Notes: generated by a model from the letters alone, not told the origin. Shown: positions 52,629 to 62,200, counted from the stretch's first letter. The stretch is 64,000 nt of DNA from Paenibacillus sp. MMS20-IR301 (GCF_032302195.1 NZ_CP135275.1:4092001-4156000), one strand, 5' to 3'. Numbers and translations are program-made.

Positions 52629-53984
52629 ATGTCGTATGAAACTTATTTTCAGGCTGAGCGTGAAGCCCAGCTGTCCGAACTCAAGCAATGGCTGGCGATC
52701 CCCAGCATTTCCGCCCTCTCCGCACACAAGGAAGATGTTAATGCCGCTGCCGGCTGGCTGGTTGAGACACTGACACGCGCGGGACTGGAGCATATCGAAC
52801 TGCATCCTACAGCAGGCCATCCGGTTATCTACGCAGACTACCTGCATGCTCCCGGCAAGCCGACCATTCTCGTCTACGGACACTACGATGTACAGCCGGT
52901 TGATCCGCTGAACCTGTGGACTACCCCTCCGTTTGAGCCGGAGATCCGTGACGGCAAGCTGTATGCCCGCGGAGCTACCGATGACAAAGGCCAGGTGTTC
53001 ATGCATATCAAGGCTATTGAAGCTATTCTTAAGCAGGAGGGCACACTGCCGGTCAACATCAAGCTGTGCATCGAAGGCGAAGAAGAGATCGGCAGCGTGA
53101 ATCTGCCGCCTTTCCTGGAAGCCAATCAGAACAAGCTGGCTGCCGATGCCGTGCTTGTCTCCGACACTTCCCTGCTGGAACGCGGCCGTCCGGCCATCTG
53201 CACCGGCCTGCGCGGATTGTGCTCACTGGAGGTTACCGTGAATACGGCACTCACAGATCTGCATTCCGGCTCTTACGGCGGCGGCGTACCGAACGCGCTG
53301 CATGCGCTGGTCTCCCTGCTCAGCTCGCTGCATGATGACCAGGGCCGGGTCTCTGTTGACGGCTTTTACGAAGGCGTACCTGCACTCTCCCCGCTGCTGC
53401 GTGATGAATTCGCCAAGCAGGGTGTGGACGAGGACAAAATCCGTACAGGCCTTGGCCTCGAGCAGCTGTACGGCGAGGAAGGCTACAGCTTCGTAGAACG
53501 GGTTGGTGCACGCCCGACGCTTGAGCTGAACGGCGTTTATGGCGGATTCCAGGGCGAAGGCAGCAAAACGGTTATTCCGAAGGAAGCCCACGCCAAGATC
53601 ACCTGCCGCCTTGTCGGCGATCAGGACCCGCAGCATATTCTTGATGCCGTTGAAGCACATCTGAAGGCTAACATCCAGAGCGGCGCCAAAGTAGCTGTGA
53701 AGCAAATGGAGAAGGCCCGGGCCTTTAACATTGATCCTGCCCACCCGATTCTGCAGACTGCTGCAGACGCCTACGGCAAAGTCTACGGCACCCGTGCGCT
53801 CTTCACCAAAGACGGCGGCTCGATTCCGATCATGGAGAGCTTCTCCCGCATTCTGAAAGCTCCTGTAGTCCTTATGGGCTTCGGGCTGGACGATGAGAAC
53901 CTGCATGCTCCGGATGAGCACTTCAATCTGGAGAACTTCGACAAAGGCCTCCTGACTATCGTGGAGTTCCTGAAGACGGTGTAA
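52629..53984 (+). CDS. M20 family dipeptidase/peptidase
   Basis: 451 residues from ATG 52629 (AAGGAGGT upstream). Metal-site motifs of the di-zinc M20 family are intact: VYGHYDVQPVDP, RGATDDKGQ, EGEEEIGS, a conserved Asp in VSDTS, and GGSIPIMESF near the end. The long dimerisation insert and length match CNDP-like bacterial dipeptidases (about 450-460). It hydrolyses dipeptides in the cytoplasm; no signal peptide. Own promoter region of about 230 bp and a terminator at 54028. Confidence 0.9.
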   Translation: MSYETYFQAEREAQLSELKQWLAIPSISALSAHKEDVNAAAGWLVETLTRAGLEHIELHPTAGHPVIYADYLHAPGKPTILVYGHYDVQPVDPLNLWTTPPFEPEIRDGKLYARGATDDKGQVFMHIKAIEAILKQEGTLPVNIKLCIEGEEEIGSVNLPPFLEANQNKLAADAVLVSDTSLLERGRPAICTGLRGLCSLEVTVNTALTDLHSGSYGGGVPNALHALVSLLSSLHDDQGRVSVDGFYEGVPALSPLLRDEFAKQGVDEDKIRTGLGLEQLYGEEGYSFVERVGARPTLELNGVYGGFQGEGSKTVIPKEAHAKITCRLVGDQDPQHILDAVEAHLKANIQSGAKVAVKQMEKARAFNIDPAHPILQTAADAYGKVYGTRALFTKDGGSIPIMESFSRILKAPVVLMGFGLDDENLHAPDEHFNLENFDKGLLTIVEFLKTV

Positions 53985-54027
53985 GCCAGGCATTTCCGGC
54001 ACAATTACAACAGCTCTAACAGTAAAT

Positions 54028-54075
54028 AAGCAGACCCCACAGTCCGAGAGGACAAGTGCGGTCTGCTTATTTTTG
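54028..54075. terminator. Bidirectional terminator between the peptidase and tRNA-Gly
   Basis: AAGCAGACC (54028-54036) / GGTCTGCTT (54060-54068), followed by ATTTTTGC. It serves the rightward peptidase and may stop the leftward tRNA transcript. Confidence 0.8.
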
Positions 54076-54144
54076 CAGAATTCATTTATAAGATATAAAC
54101 AACAAAAAAACCCTTGCAACACAAGGATTTCGGAATTTAAAACT

Positions 54145-54218
54145 TGGAGCGGGTGATGGGAATCGAACCCACGCTATCAGCTTGGAAGGCTGAAGTTCTA
54201 CCATTGAACTACACCCGC
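54145..54218 (-). tRNA. tRNA-Gly (anticodon UCC)
   Basis: 74-nt cloverleaf on the minus strand. Acceptor GCGGGTG / CACCCGC, D arm with GGTAGAAC, anticodon loop CTTCCAA (TCC at the centre), T arm GGGTTCGATTCCC, discriminator U and encoded CCA. UCC reads GGA/GGG glycine codons. It is a solitary tRNA gene between the peptidase and the GGDEF/EAL gene. Confidence 0.97.
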
Positions 54219-54330
54219 AACTTAAATGGATAACCAGTTGTAAGAAAAACATAAATTGAAGACAAAATCTATTGTAGCATTGCTATAAACAAATTGCAAG
54301 TCTATTTAAGATAAGGACAGCTCTCTTGTA

Positions 54331-56454
54331 TTACGATGGCAGACCGAGGAGCGGCTTCAGAAAGGCCTGCTCGAATTCTGCCGCCTTCACCGGCTTGCTG
54401 AATAAATACCCCTGTGCTTCATGACAATGCTGCTGGCGCAGGAAATTCAGCTGCTCCTTATTCTCTACGCCTTCCGCTGTAACCTTCAGCTTCAAGTGAT
54501 GGGCCATGGAGGTAATGGTCGAGACAATAGCCGCATTGTTGCTGTCCTCCATCACTTCAGAAACAAAGGAACGGTCGATCTTCAAGCGGTCAATCGGCAT
54601 ATTTTTCAAATAATGCAGTGAGCTGTAGCCCGTGCCGAAATCGTCAATACTGATGAACACACCCAGTCTTTTCAGCCGGTTCAGCTGGTCAAAGGCTGTT
54701 TCCTTATCCAGGGTCATGCTCTCCGTAATCTCGAGATCAACATAACCCGGGTCTAGGCCGATATCCGCTAATATAGCGCCTATTTTACCGGCAAGATTCG
54801 GCTGCAGGAACTGGCGCATGGACAGGTTAATGGAGACGCAGATCGGCCGGTAGCCAGCATCCTGCCATTGTTTGTTCTGCAGACAGGCTGTCTTCAGCAC
54901 CCATTCACCAATGGGAACAATCAGTCCGCTCTCCTCGGCAATCGGGATGAAATCCACCGGCGAGACCAGCCCGCGCTTCGGGTGATTCCAGCGCAGCAGC
55001 GCCTCCATGCCGACAATCTCTTCAGATTCCAGCTGCACCTGCGGCTGATAGACCAGGAAGAATTCATCACGCTCCAGCGCTCTGCGCAGATCATTCTCCA
55101 GCTTGAGGCGCTCCTTCGCCTTCATCTGCATAGCCGGAATGTAGCGGCGGATCTCCACTCCTTGCTCCTTGGCGTTATGTACTGCGGTATCCGCGTTCTG
55201 GATCAGCTGCTCCGCTGTATCTCCGTCTCCGGGATAGATGCTCATGCCCAGACTCAGCGAGATATGATACTCGCCGGATTCCAGGCCTACCGGTGTTTCA
55301 AACAGCCGCAGCAGCTCATTTGCCCGGACTAGACAGTTCTCCAGCCCGGTCCGCTCTGTCATAAGAAAGGCGAACTCATCGGCTCCCATACTGTACAGCT
55401 CTTCATTGGCTTTAACCTCACTGCCGATCCGCTGGGAGACCAGCTGCAGCAGCAAATCGCCTGCGTAATGGCCAAGCGAGTCATTAATATTCTTGAAATG
55501 ATTGATGTTCATGATGACGAGTCCGGCGAATCCCCGGCTTTTATCATTCTCGCTCTGAATAACGATCTCTTCCATGCGCTGCATCAGGCGCCGTCTGTTC
55601 GGAAGGCCGGTCAGATCATCGTGATACGCCAGATAGTTAATCCGCGCCTCTGCCTGCTGATCCTCCTGAAAGGGCTCTTCCAGCGTCAGTCTGTAAACCC
55701 CGGTCAGCAAAAGATAGTAGGCTGCGCCGCTGCTGAGCATTCCGAAGAAATAATCCAGCTCCCCGACACTGAGCAGATTCATAAAGAAGACCTGGCCCAG
55801 GGCAAAAAACACCAGCGCACGGATGATGATCAGCAGTGAGGCTGACTTCTCAATGTTGCCCGGATAGACGATAATTCCCACTCCAAGCAGATAAACGAAC
55901 AATACCGCCATATTCAGCAGATCCCTGGCCGTCTCCATCCAGGCATAGCCTGCCAGACCAGGAACAACCAGATTGGCCAGCACAAGTCCTGTCAAAAAAA
56001 ATGCAATCAGCAGAGCCGAATTACGGAATACCTTGGTTTTGCTGTCAACGGGCACCTGCTCATCTGACCTGCTGAAAATAAAGACAATTCCCAGCGCACT
56101 CGCCAGCCGCGAAAAGGTCAGCAGCCACAGGGATTGTGCGGGATCAATATAGGAGGAAACTGCAGGAATACCGACGAAACTGAGTATATGCAGAAAATCA
56201 AAGATGCTGACACCTAAAAAAAGCGCTGAGGTATACAATCTTGCTCTGGATAATTTATTGGCAAATAATAACCATCCCTGGGCGAAAACCGCAAAACCAA
56301 ACGCCACAGTGCAGCAGCCTAAAATCAGATAAAATGCCAGAATTAAATCTTTATCTTCAATCTGCCCCAGCGGTGCACGAAAAATCTGGATCAGAAGGAA
56401 CAGTGCTGCCCCTAAGATAGCTGCATGAATGGTCTTTCTCTCTTCTTGTCTCAT
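54331..56454 (-). CDS. Membrane GGDEF-EAL protein, probable c-di-GMP phosphodiesterase
   Basis: 707 residues from ATG 56454 (GTGAGGGACTT before it). About seven to eight transmembrane helices (about 10-255) form a MASE3-like sensor. The GGDEF domain (about 270-440) is degenerate: the active motif reads GADEF (357-361), and the first metal Asp is Asn (INHFKNIND where D-x-D-x-FK is usual). The EAL domain (about 455-700) is intact, with EAL at 484-486, EITESM, DDFGTGYSS and the downstream Lys and EGVEN residues. So it should break down, not make, c-di-GMP, with the GGDEF part as a regulator. Motility or biofilm role is inferred. Confidence 0.88.
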   Translation of the reverse strand: MRQEERKTIHAAILGAALFLLIQIFRAPLGQIEDKDLILAFYLILGCCTVAFGFAVFAQGWLLFANKLSRARLYTSALFLGVSIFDFLHILSFVGIPAVSSYIDPAQSLWLLTFSRLASALGIVFIFSRSDEQVPVDSKTKVFRNSALLIAFFLTGLVLANLVVPGLAGYAWMETARDLLNMAVLFVYLLGVGIIVYPGNIEKSASLLIIIRALVFFALGQVFFMNLLSVGELDYFFGMLSSGAAYYLLLTGVYRLTLEEPFQEDQQAEARINYLAYHDDLTGLPNRRRLMQRMEEIVIQSENDKSRGFAGLVIMNINHFKNINDSLGHYAGDLLLQLVSQRIGSEVKANEELYSMGADEFAFLMTERTGLENCLVRANELLRLFETPVGLESGEYHISLSLGMSIYPGDGDTAEQLIQNADTAVHNAKEQGVEIRRYIPAMQMKAKERLKLENDLRRALERDEFFLVYQPQVQLESEEIVGMEALLRWNHPKRGLVSPVDFIPIAEESGLIVPIGEWVLKTACLQNKQWQDAGYRPICVSINLSMRQFLQPNLAGKIGAILADIGLDPGYVDLEITESMTLDKETAFDQLNRLKRLGVFISIDDFGTGYSSLHYLKNMPIDRLKIDRSFVSEVMEDSNNAAIVSTITSMAHHLKLKVTAEGVENKEQLNFLRQQHCHEAQGYLFSKPVKAAEFEQAFLKPLLGLPS

Positions 56455-56597
56455 AAGTCCCTCACGTCTAAAAAATGATATCTGCAAATTCGCCTGAATG
56501 CGTATTATGTCCTATGTATAAATATCGGCGGAATGTCTCCTTAAAGTTACACTGTTCATCCTACAATATTTGAAGTAAAAGTCATCCGGCAGAAAAA

Positions 56598-56629
56598 AAG
56601 CACCTTCCCCAAACAGAGGTCAGTGCTTT
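56598..56629 (-). terminator. Intrinsic terminator of the aldolase-like gene
   Basis: Leftward stem AAAGCAC / GTGCTTT followed by TTTTTT. It is 15 bp past the stop at 56644. Confidence 0.75.
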
Positions 56630-56643
56630 CTCCTTCCAGGTGG

Positions 56644-57603
56644 TTATTTATCCCCAAAATTAACCTCAGGCGTGGTCAGCTTGTCGTAGAAGTCAACCGC
56701 CTTATCCTTATCAGCCGAAGAACGCAGCGCCATGGCCGAGCGCGGATGCTCATCAAGAGTTCCAGTAATCATGTAAGGGATGATATACCCCCACTCCTCC
56801 TTCTCACGCAATGGAATCATCAGGTTCTCCACGATATCCAGAACAGGGCGGAGTGTGTATTTGGTATTCTTCAAGTGGGTAACCAGCAGCTCCGTAGGGC
56901 AGTTGCCCGCCGCACGGCCCATGCCGTAGCAGGAGGCATCCAGCAGCTCCACACCTTTCTCGGCTGCAATCAGCGTATTGGAGAAGGCTAATTGCAGATT
57001 GTTGTGTGTATGTACACCCAGCCGCTTATTCGGCAGATGTGTTTTGAATTTTTCCACCAGATAATGAATGTCATTGTGGTCCAGGCTTCCGTAGGAATCT
57101 ACAATGTACACTACATCAACGACGCTTTCGCGGATCTGATCAAATGCTTCAAGCAGTTCATTCTCCATTACGTTGGATAAGGCCATAATATTGATCGTAG
57201 TTTCATATCCTAGATCGTGGAACGTCTGAACCAGCTGGAGTGCCTTGTCCACGTCCTTGCTGTAGCAGGCCACGCGGATCAGATCAAGCATGCTCTCGCT
57301 GCGGGGCAGAATGTCATTCTCATCCACACGGCCGATATCGACCAGTGCGGACAGCTTTGTATGGCCTTTTTGCGGAATTACCTTGCGGAGGAAATCATCA
57401 TTCAGGAAACGCCATGGTCCTGCACCTTCAGCCCCTTTTAACAGCTTAGGGGAGTTTTTATAGCCGATTTCCATATAATCAACACCGGCTTCATTCAGGC
57501 CGGCATATAATTTTTGAACAAATTCAATACTGAAATCCCAGTTGTTTACGAGTCCCCCATCGCGGATGGTGCAATCGACAATTTTACTCTGATTAGTCTT
57601 CAC
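56644..57603 (-). CDS. DRE-TIM metallolyase family aldolase-like protein
   Basis: 319 residues from GTG 57603 (GGGAG 8 nt upstream); a frame ten codons longer begins in poor context. HMGL-like/DmpG-like TIM barrel: DCTIRDGGLVNNWDF gives the DRE-type Arg-Asp metal site, VDYMEIGYK, VDSYGSLDHNDI and GVHTHNNLQLAFSNTL supply the other ligands, and YGMGRAAGNCPTELL closes the barrel. Related enzymes include 4-hydroxy-2-oxovalerate aldolases and carboxyltransferases, but the first Asp-Thr-Thr/Thr-Leu variant is Cys-Thr-Ile here. Substrate unknown. Alone between the GGDEF-EAL gene and feoA; no pathway partner adjacent. Confidence 0.8.
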   Translation of the reverse strand: MKTNQSKIVDCTIRDGGLVNNWDFSIEFVQKLYAGLNEAGVDYMEIGYKNSPKLLKGAEGAGPWRFLNDDFLRKVIPQKGHTKLSALVDIGRVDENDILPRSESMLDLIRVACYSKDVDKALQLVQTFHDLGYETTINIMALSNVMENELLEAFDQIRESVVDVVYIVDSYGSLDHNDIHYLVEKFKTHLPNKRLGVHTHNNLQLAFSNTLIAAEKGVELLDASCYGMGRAAGNCPTELLVTHLKNTKYTLRPVLDIVENLMIPLREKEEWGYIIPYMITGTLDEHPRSAMALRSSADKDKAVDFYDKLTTPEVNFGDK

Positions 57604-57818
57604 AATCTGTTCTCCCTTCAAATAACTCTTCATATTATAGCTTCATATTGAAAATGGACACAGTCTTACTATGCTTACATTATCGTTCAATCATACTTTA
57701 ATGAAGAATATATTGTAAAGAAAATTTCAGTAATTTCCATATAGATTTCAAAGATCAATAACAATGATATTAATCACGGCATATTTTCGAACAAAATGCT
57801 ACAGTACAAGAAATAATT

Positions 57819-57837
57819 GAGATTGATTATCAATCTC
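57819..57837. promoter_or_regulatory. Fur box upstream of feoAB
   Basis: Perfect 19-bp palindrome GAGATTGATTATCAATCTC, containing the ATTGATTATCAAT core of Fur-type boxes, ending 16 bp before the feoA start. Iron-dependent repression of the operon is expected. Confidence 0.75.
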
Positions 57838-57853
57838 CTTCGGAGGGATATCA

Positions 57854-58093
57854 ATGGCTTCAGCGTCCTGCTCCCTGCTGCGTTTAGAGCCTGGCTCAAC
57901 CGGCTCCATTCATAAAATCGCAGGTATGAATCCCATATTACGCCGCCGTCTGGCCGATCTGGGAGTATCTGAAGGCGTCACAATCCGGTTGAAGGGCAAG
58001 GGGCCTTTACTGGGACCTATTACACTGGAGTGCAACGGCCAGCTGTTCGCCATCCGCCGCAAGGAAGCCTCTATGATTGAGGTGAAGGTTTGA
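57854..58093 (+). CDS. feoA: Ferrous iron transport protein A
   Basis: 79 residues; GGAGGG ribosome site upstream of ATG 57854. SH3-like FeoA fold: IAGMNPILRRRLADLGVSEGVTIRLKGKGPLLGPITLECNGQLFAIRRKEA pattern with the conserved LGVSEG turn. Its stop overlaps the FeoB start, so translation is coupled. It assists FeoB-dependent Fe(II) uptake. Confidence 0.95.
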   Translation: MASASCSLLRLEPGSTGSIHKIAGMNPILRRRLADLGVSEGVTIRLKGKGPLLGPITLECNGQLFAIRRKEASMIEVKV

Positions 58094-60105
58094 TGAGCTC
58101 CATTGCACTTGTAGGCAATCCTAATACCGGAAAAACCTCACTGTTCAACACACTGACTTCTTCGTATGAATATGTCGGGAACTGGGCCGGCGTAACTGTG
58201 GAAAAGAAGGTCGGCAGTCTGAAGAATGGAGCCGGCAAGCTTATTGACCTGCCCGGCATCTATTCGCTTCATCCGCTGTCCCGTGATGAAGGTGTAGCTG
58301 CCCAATATCTGATTGAAGAATCGCCTGAGGCTCTCATAAATATCGTAGATGCATCACAGCTTGAACGCAATCTGCTGCTTACGCTGCAATTACTGGAATA
58401 CGGCAAGCCGACTGTACTCGGACTTAATATGATTGATGTTGCCAATGCGCGCGGAATTCAGGTTAACGCTGAAGAACTGCAGGCCCGCCTTGGCATTCCT
58501 GTGTTTCCGCTGATTGCCAGAACAGGCAAAGGCACAGGCCAGGTTCTCAGTGTCCTGGAGAAGACAGAAGCTATCCCGGCAGTCAGCTTCCGTCTGGATT
58601 ACGGCGCGCTGGTTGAAGAGAACATTACTGCTATCACAAATAAACTCAAGCAGGTTTCCGGCCTGCCGAGCCACCGCTGGGTTGCGCTCCAGCTGATGGA
58701 GCAGAACCCGGTAGTTCTGGATCTGCTGAAGAAGCGTACTGATGTTTCAGAACTGATGGCATTATGCGATGCCTGCCAGAGCAGCCTGCAGAAGCAGAAG
58801 CTGGCGCTTACTCTTCCGCAGTGGATCCGCTCCATCCGCATGGACTATATCCGCAGCGTCTGTGCAGCGGCAATAGATACCACCAGGCAGAAGCCGCATA
58901 ACCTGACAGAACGGCTGGATTCCATTCTCACGCACCGTTTTCTCGGACTGCCCTTATTCATTGTCTTTATGTACGCGATGTTCAAAACAACCTTTGACTG
59001 GGTAGGCGGCCCCTTATCAGATCTTGTGGACGGCTTCATAGCCGGTCCGCTTAGCGATGGTGCCAACTCTCTGCTGCAGATGATCGGCGCTTCAGATTTC
59101 ACGCATGCCTTGATTGTCGATGGCATTATCGGGGGTGTCGGCGGTGTGCTTGTCTTTGTTCCGCAGATCTTTATCCTGTTCCTGATGATTTCCTTCCTGG
59201 AGGATTCCGGTTATATGGCGCGGGTCTGCCTGCTGATGGACAGCACGATGGAGCGGATGGGACTGAACGGCAAAGCCTTTATTCCTTTCATTATCGGCTT
59301 CGGCTGCAACGTTCCGGCCATTATGGCTGCACGGAGCATCGAACAGCCCAAAGACCGGATGCTGACTACACTGCTCATGCCGCTCATGTCATGCTCGGCC
59401 CGACTCCCGGTATATCTGCTGTTCGCTGCAGTCTTCTTCCCCGCGCAGCAGGCAACCGCAGTACTGGCAATGTACGTGATGGGTGTAGTCTTCGCACTGC
59501 TGCTGTGCAAATTATTCTCGAAGCATCTGTTCAAGAATGAGTCCTCCATCTTCATCATCGAGCTGCCTCCATACCGGATGCCGCAGCTCAAGACGCTTGG
59601 CCGCAGCACCTGGGAGAAGGGCAAGGGCTTCCTGCGCAAGGCAGGGACGATCATTCTCGCCGGTTCGGTTATTATCTGGCTGATGTCTTATGCCGGTCCC
59701 GGCGGACTCAATGTGGACATGGATCACTCTTTTCTGGCTAAATTCGGCGGATTCATTGCTCCTCTGCTGCATCCGCTTGGATTCGGCACCTGGCAGGCCG
59801 GCTCCACACTGGTTCCCGGCTTCCTGGCCAAAGAGGTTGTTGTCTCTACCATGAATATCATCTACCATGCACCGGATACAGCCGGGCTGGAAGGTCAAAT
59901 TGCTGCTGTATTCACACCGCTAAGCTCAATCAGTTTCATGGCCTTTATCCTGCTCTATATTCCCTGCCTGGCCACTGTGGGCGTAATCAAGAAGGAGACT
60001 GCTTCCTGGAAATGGACCTTCTTCTCCATGGGCTATTCCCTGGTGCTTGCTTATGCCGTGTCGCTGATTATTTTCCAGGGCGGCCGTCTGCTCGGCTGGT
60101 CGTAG
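58093..60105 (+). CDS. feoB: Ferrous iron transporter B
   Basis: 670 residues from ATG 58093 (TTG 58090 possible). N-terminal G domain with GNPNTGKTSLFN (G1), DLPGIYS (G3) and NMID (G4), then a helical GDI-like domain. Two Gate segments follow (FLEDSGYMARVCLLMD; IIGFGCNVPAI with its conserved Cys; LMSCSARLPVYLLF) and about nine to ten transmembrane helices. Length matches Firmicute FeoB (about 665). Fe(II) importer in the cytoplasmic membrane, repressed by Fur through the box upstream. Operon with feoA and the Cys-rich gene downstream. Confidence 0.96.
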   Translation: MSSIALVGNPNTGKTSLFNTLTSSYEYVGNWAGVTVEKKVGSLKNGAGKLIDLPGIYSLHPLSRDEGVAAQYLIEESPEALINIVDASQLERNLLLTLQLLEYGKPTVLGLNMIDVANARGIQVNAEELQARLGIPVFPLIARTGKGTGQVLSVLEKTEAIPAVSFRLDYGALVEENITAITNKLKQVSGLPSHRWVALQLMEQNPVVLDLLKKRTDVSELMALCDACQSSLQKQKLALTLPQWIRSIRMDYIRSVCAAAIDTTRQKPHNLTERLDSILTHRFLGLPLFIVFMYAMFKTTFDWVGGPLSDLVDGFIAGPLSDGANSLLQMIGASDFTHALIVDGIIGGVGGVLVFVPQIFILFLMISFLEDSGYMARVCLLMDSTMERMGLNGKAFIPFIIGFGCNVPAIMAARSIEQPKDRMLTTLLMPLMSCSARLPVYLLFAAVFFPAQQATAVLAMYVMGVVFALLLCKLFSKHLFKNESSIFIIELPPYRMPQLKTLGRSTWEKGKGFLRKAGTIILAGSVIIWLMSYAGPGGLNVDMDHSFLAKFGGFIAPLLHPLGFGTWQAGSTLVPGFLAKEVVVSTMNIIYHAPDTAGLEGQIAAVFTPLSSISFMAFILLYIPCLATVGVIKKETASWKWTFFSMGYSLVLAYAVSLIIFQGGRLLGWS

Positions 60106-60149
60106 AAGCATCAAGTCCAAGCTACATTTGAGAGGAAGCGAAAGCTGCG

Positions 60150-60332
60150 ATGATCGTAAATGTCCTGATTGTAACGCTAATCTTCGGATATTCCGGCTGG
60201 ATGATTTACCGCCATGTGCAAAAGGGCAAAGAAGGCGCCTGTGCCGGCTGTGACAAGAGCAAGAGCTGCTCTGCTGCAGCGATGGATTCACCTCTGTCCT
60301 GCTGCGGAAGTACGGCTGACAGCAAACATTAG
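60150..60332 (+). CDS. FeoB-associated Cys-rich membrane protein
   Basis: 60 residues with one N-terminal transmembrane helix (about 2-22) and a Cys-rich tail (CAGCDKSKSC, then CC). Position 44 bp after feoB and architecture match the FeoB-associated Cys-rich family. It may bind or buffer iron at the membrane; direct evidence is lacking. Confidence 0.88.
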   Translation: MIVNVLIVTLIFGYSGWMIYRHVQKGKEGACAGCDKSKSCSAAAMDSPLSCCGSTADSKH

Positions 60333-60441
60333 TGCAGCGCTGTAACCCGGCACACAGAATTTATTTCGTTTAGAATCCTTGGCATGCGGGTATGTTAATT
60401 ATAAGCTAATGACAGCCAGACCATTCCAAGGAGGAATTGCC

Positions 60442-60573
60442 ATGAACACCAAGAAAACTTTGATTACTACGGTAGCCCTGGGAGCAGCCTACTTGCTGAA
60501 GAACAAGAGCACCCGGGATAAAATCATGAACGGTGTACAATCCATCACCTCACAGATGAAGGCCAGAAGATAG
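60442..60573 (+). CDS. Small basic hypothetical protein (43 residues)
   Basis: ATG 60442 follows AAGGAGGAATTGCC, a strong ribosome site. A short hydrophobic N-terminal stretch (TLITTVALGAAYLL) precedes a basic amphipathic helix (KNKSTRDKIMNGVQSITSQMKARR), as in small YtxH-like or membrane-associated proteins. Function unknown. It lies after the feo operon and before a bidirectional terminator, perhaps with its own promoter. Confidence 0.65.
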   Translation: MNTKKTLITTVALGAAYLLKNKSTRDKIMNGVQSITSQMKARR

Positions 60574-60620
60574 TACTATATAGAGCAAGCCGCAGCGGGC
60601 TGAAATGTCCGTCTGAACAA

Positions 60621-60665
60621 ATAGCCGCAGGTCCCCGGAGTTCCGGAGTCCTGCGGCTATTATGT
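60621..60665. terminator. Bidirectional intrinsic terminator
   Basis: ATAGCCGCAGG (60621-60631) / CCTGCGGCTAT (60650-60660) between convergent genes. Confidence 0.8.
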
Positions 60666-62200
60666 TATAACAAGGGCTGCTCCGCCTTGATGCCGGGCCG
60701 GGCAGCTGAACGCAGCAGATATTCCAGCAGGGTACGGACCATCACCCCGGTTGCCCCTTTGGGATTCACCCCGCGCTCCTTCGGAAGAAAGGCCGTTCCG
60801 GCAATATCCAGATGAACCCAGGGCAGCCCTTCTGCAAACTCCCCGATGAACAAGCCGGCGGTAGTGGCACCGCCATATCTTCCCGCAGCATTACGCAGAT
60901 CGGCAACATCGCTCTTCAGCAGTTCTCGGAACTCCGGATATGCCGGAAGCTCCCAGATCTGCTCACCCGCGCAGCCGGCGGCTTCCAGAATCTCCTCCAG
61001 AAAAGCTCTATTATTAGTTACTGCTCCGGTAGCTATATCGCCCAGAATGGACACCACAGCGCCTGTCAGCGTCGCTACGTCAATGATCCGTTCGGCTCCC
61101 CATTCACGGGCATAGGTGATGGCATCACCAAGCACTATTCTGCCCTCGGCATCCGTATTAAGCACCTCGATCGTTCTTCCGCTTAGTGAGGTTATGATGT
61201 CACCGGGCTTGAATGCGTTCGCTGCCGGCATATTCTCAGCAGCAGGTATAAGCATGATCACATTCACCGGCGGGCGCAGGCGCCCGAGCGCCTCTATTAC
61301 ACCCAGTACAGCGGCTGCGCCGCCCATATCGCTAATCATGTCCTCCATTCCCGGTGCCCGCTTAAGCGAGATGCCTCCAGTGTCGAAGGTAATGCCTTTA
61401 CCGACAAGTCCCACTACATCCTTCCATTCACTTCCTCCCTGGTAACGTATGGCAATCATCCGCGGCGGATGATTACTGCCCTGGCCGACAGCGAGCAGGC
61501 CTCCCATTCCCTTCAGCGCAAGTTCCTGTTCATCCAGCACCTCGGCCGGAAGCCCGTGACGCTCCGCCACTGCAACAGCTGCTGCTGCAAGCCCCGAGGG
61601 AGTCAGCATATTCCCCGGAAGGTTGGTCAGCTCCCTGGCCAGATTCGTGGCCTCCCCCAAAGCCAGCCCCCGGGCGATGCCCAGCTTCCAGGAGGCATCC
61701 TCCAGCGCTTCGCTCTGCCGCTGCATATGCAGCCGCACACGGCCGGGCCCGCTGTATGCCGGCTGCTCCAGCTTGTAATGCCTGCGGCGGTACGCGCCAA
61801 GCACCAGGCCTTCTGCAATGGCCTGCCCGGCGCTCTCCGCCGTCAGTGCAGACTGGCGGTGCAGTTCATCCGGCACCGCCACAATTAGTAGGGCTGCCTT
61901 CAGCCTGGCAGCCGCCCGGACTGTCTGCGCCATGAGCAGGCGCAGCTCCTGCATGCCAAGCCGGCCATCGCCGCTTCCCGCCAGGATGATAACCGGCAGC
62001 TCCGGCCGGTCCAGCACAGGCAGGATATAGATCTGGCCCGGCTTCCCGCTGAACAGCCCGGCTCCGGACAGCCGGCTGAGCCGTCCAGCCCATTCTGCCG
62101 GGATTCCTTCGCCCTGTATCTGTGCTTCCGAGATTATGAAGCATAAGGCATCGCCTTCCAGCAAAGCAGGGTCTGTACCACTGCCCCATTCAATATTCAT
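60665..62200 (-). CDS. pepA: Leucyl aminopeptidase (M17)
   Basis: 511 residues. The C-terminal catalytic domain carries KGITFDTGGISLK (Lys and Asp), the signature NTDAEGR (about residue 355) and a second di-metal set in DMGGAAAVLG. The N-terminal domain (about 1-160) is divergent and low-complexity, as is usual in this family. Cytoplasmic peptidase releasing N-terminal residues. A role beyond general protein turnover is not visible. Confidence 0.93.
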   Translation of the reverse strand: MNIEWGSGTDPALLEGDALCFIISEAQIQGEGIPAEWAGRLSRLSGAGLFSGKPGQIYILPVLDRPELPVIILAGSGDGRLGMQELRLLMAQTVRAAARLKAALLIVAVPDELHRQSALTAESAGQAIAEGLVLGAYRRRHYKLEQPAYSGPGRVRLHMQRQSEALEDASWKLGIARGLALGEATNLARELTNLPGNMLTPSGLAAAAVAVAERHGLPAEVLDEQELALKGMGGLLAVGQGSNHPPRMIAIRYQGGSEWKDVVGLVGKGITFDTGGISLKRAPGMEDMISDMGGAAAVLGVIEALGRLRPPVNVIMLIPAAENMPAANAFKPGDIITSLSGRTIEVLNTDAEGRIVLGDAITYAREWGAERIIDVATLTGAVVSILGDIATGAVTNNRAFLEEILEAAGCAGEQIWELPAYPEFRELLKSDVADLRNAAGRYGGATTAGLFIGEFAEGLPWVHLDIAGTAFLPKERGVNPKGATGVMVRTLLEYLLRSAARPGIKAEQPLL

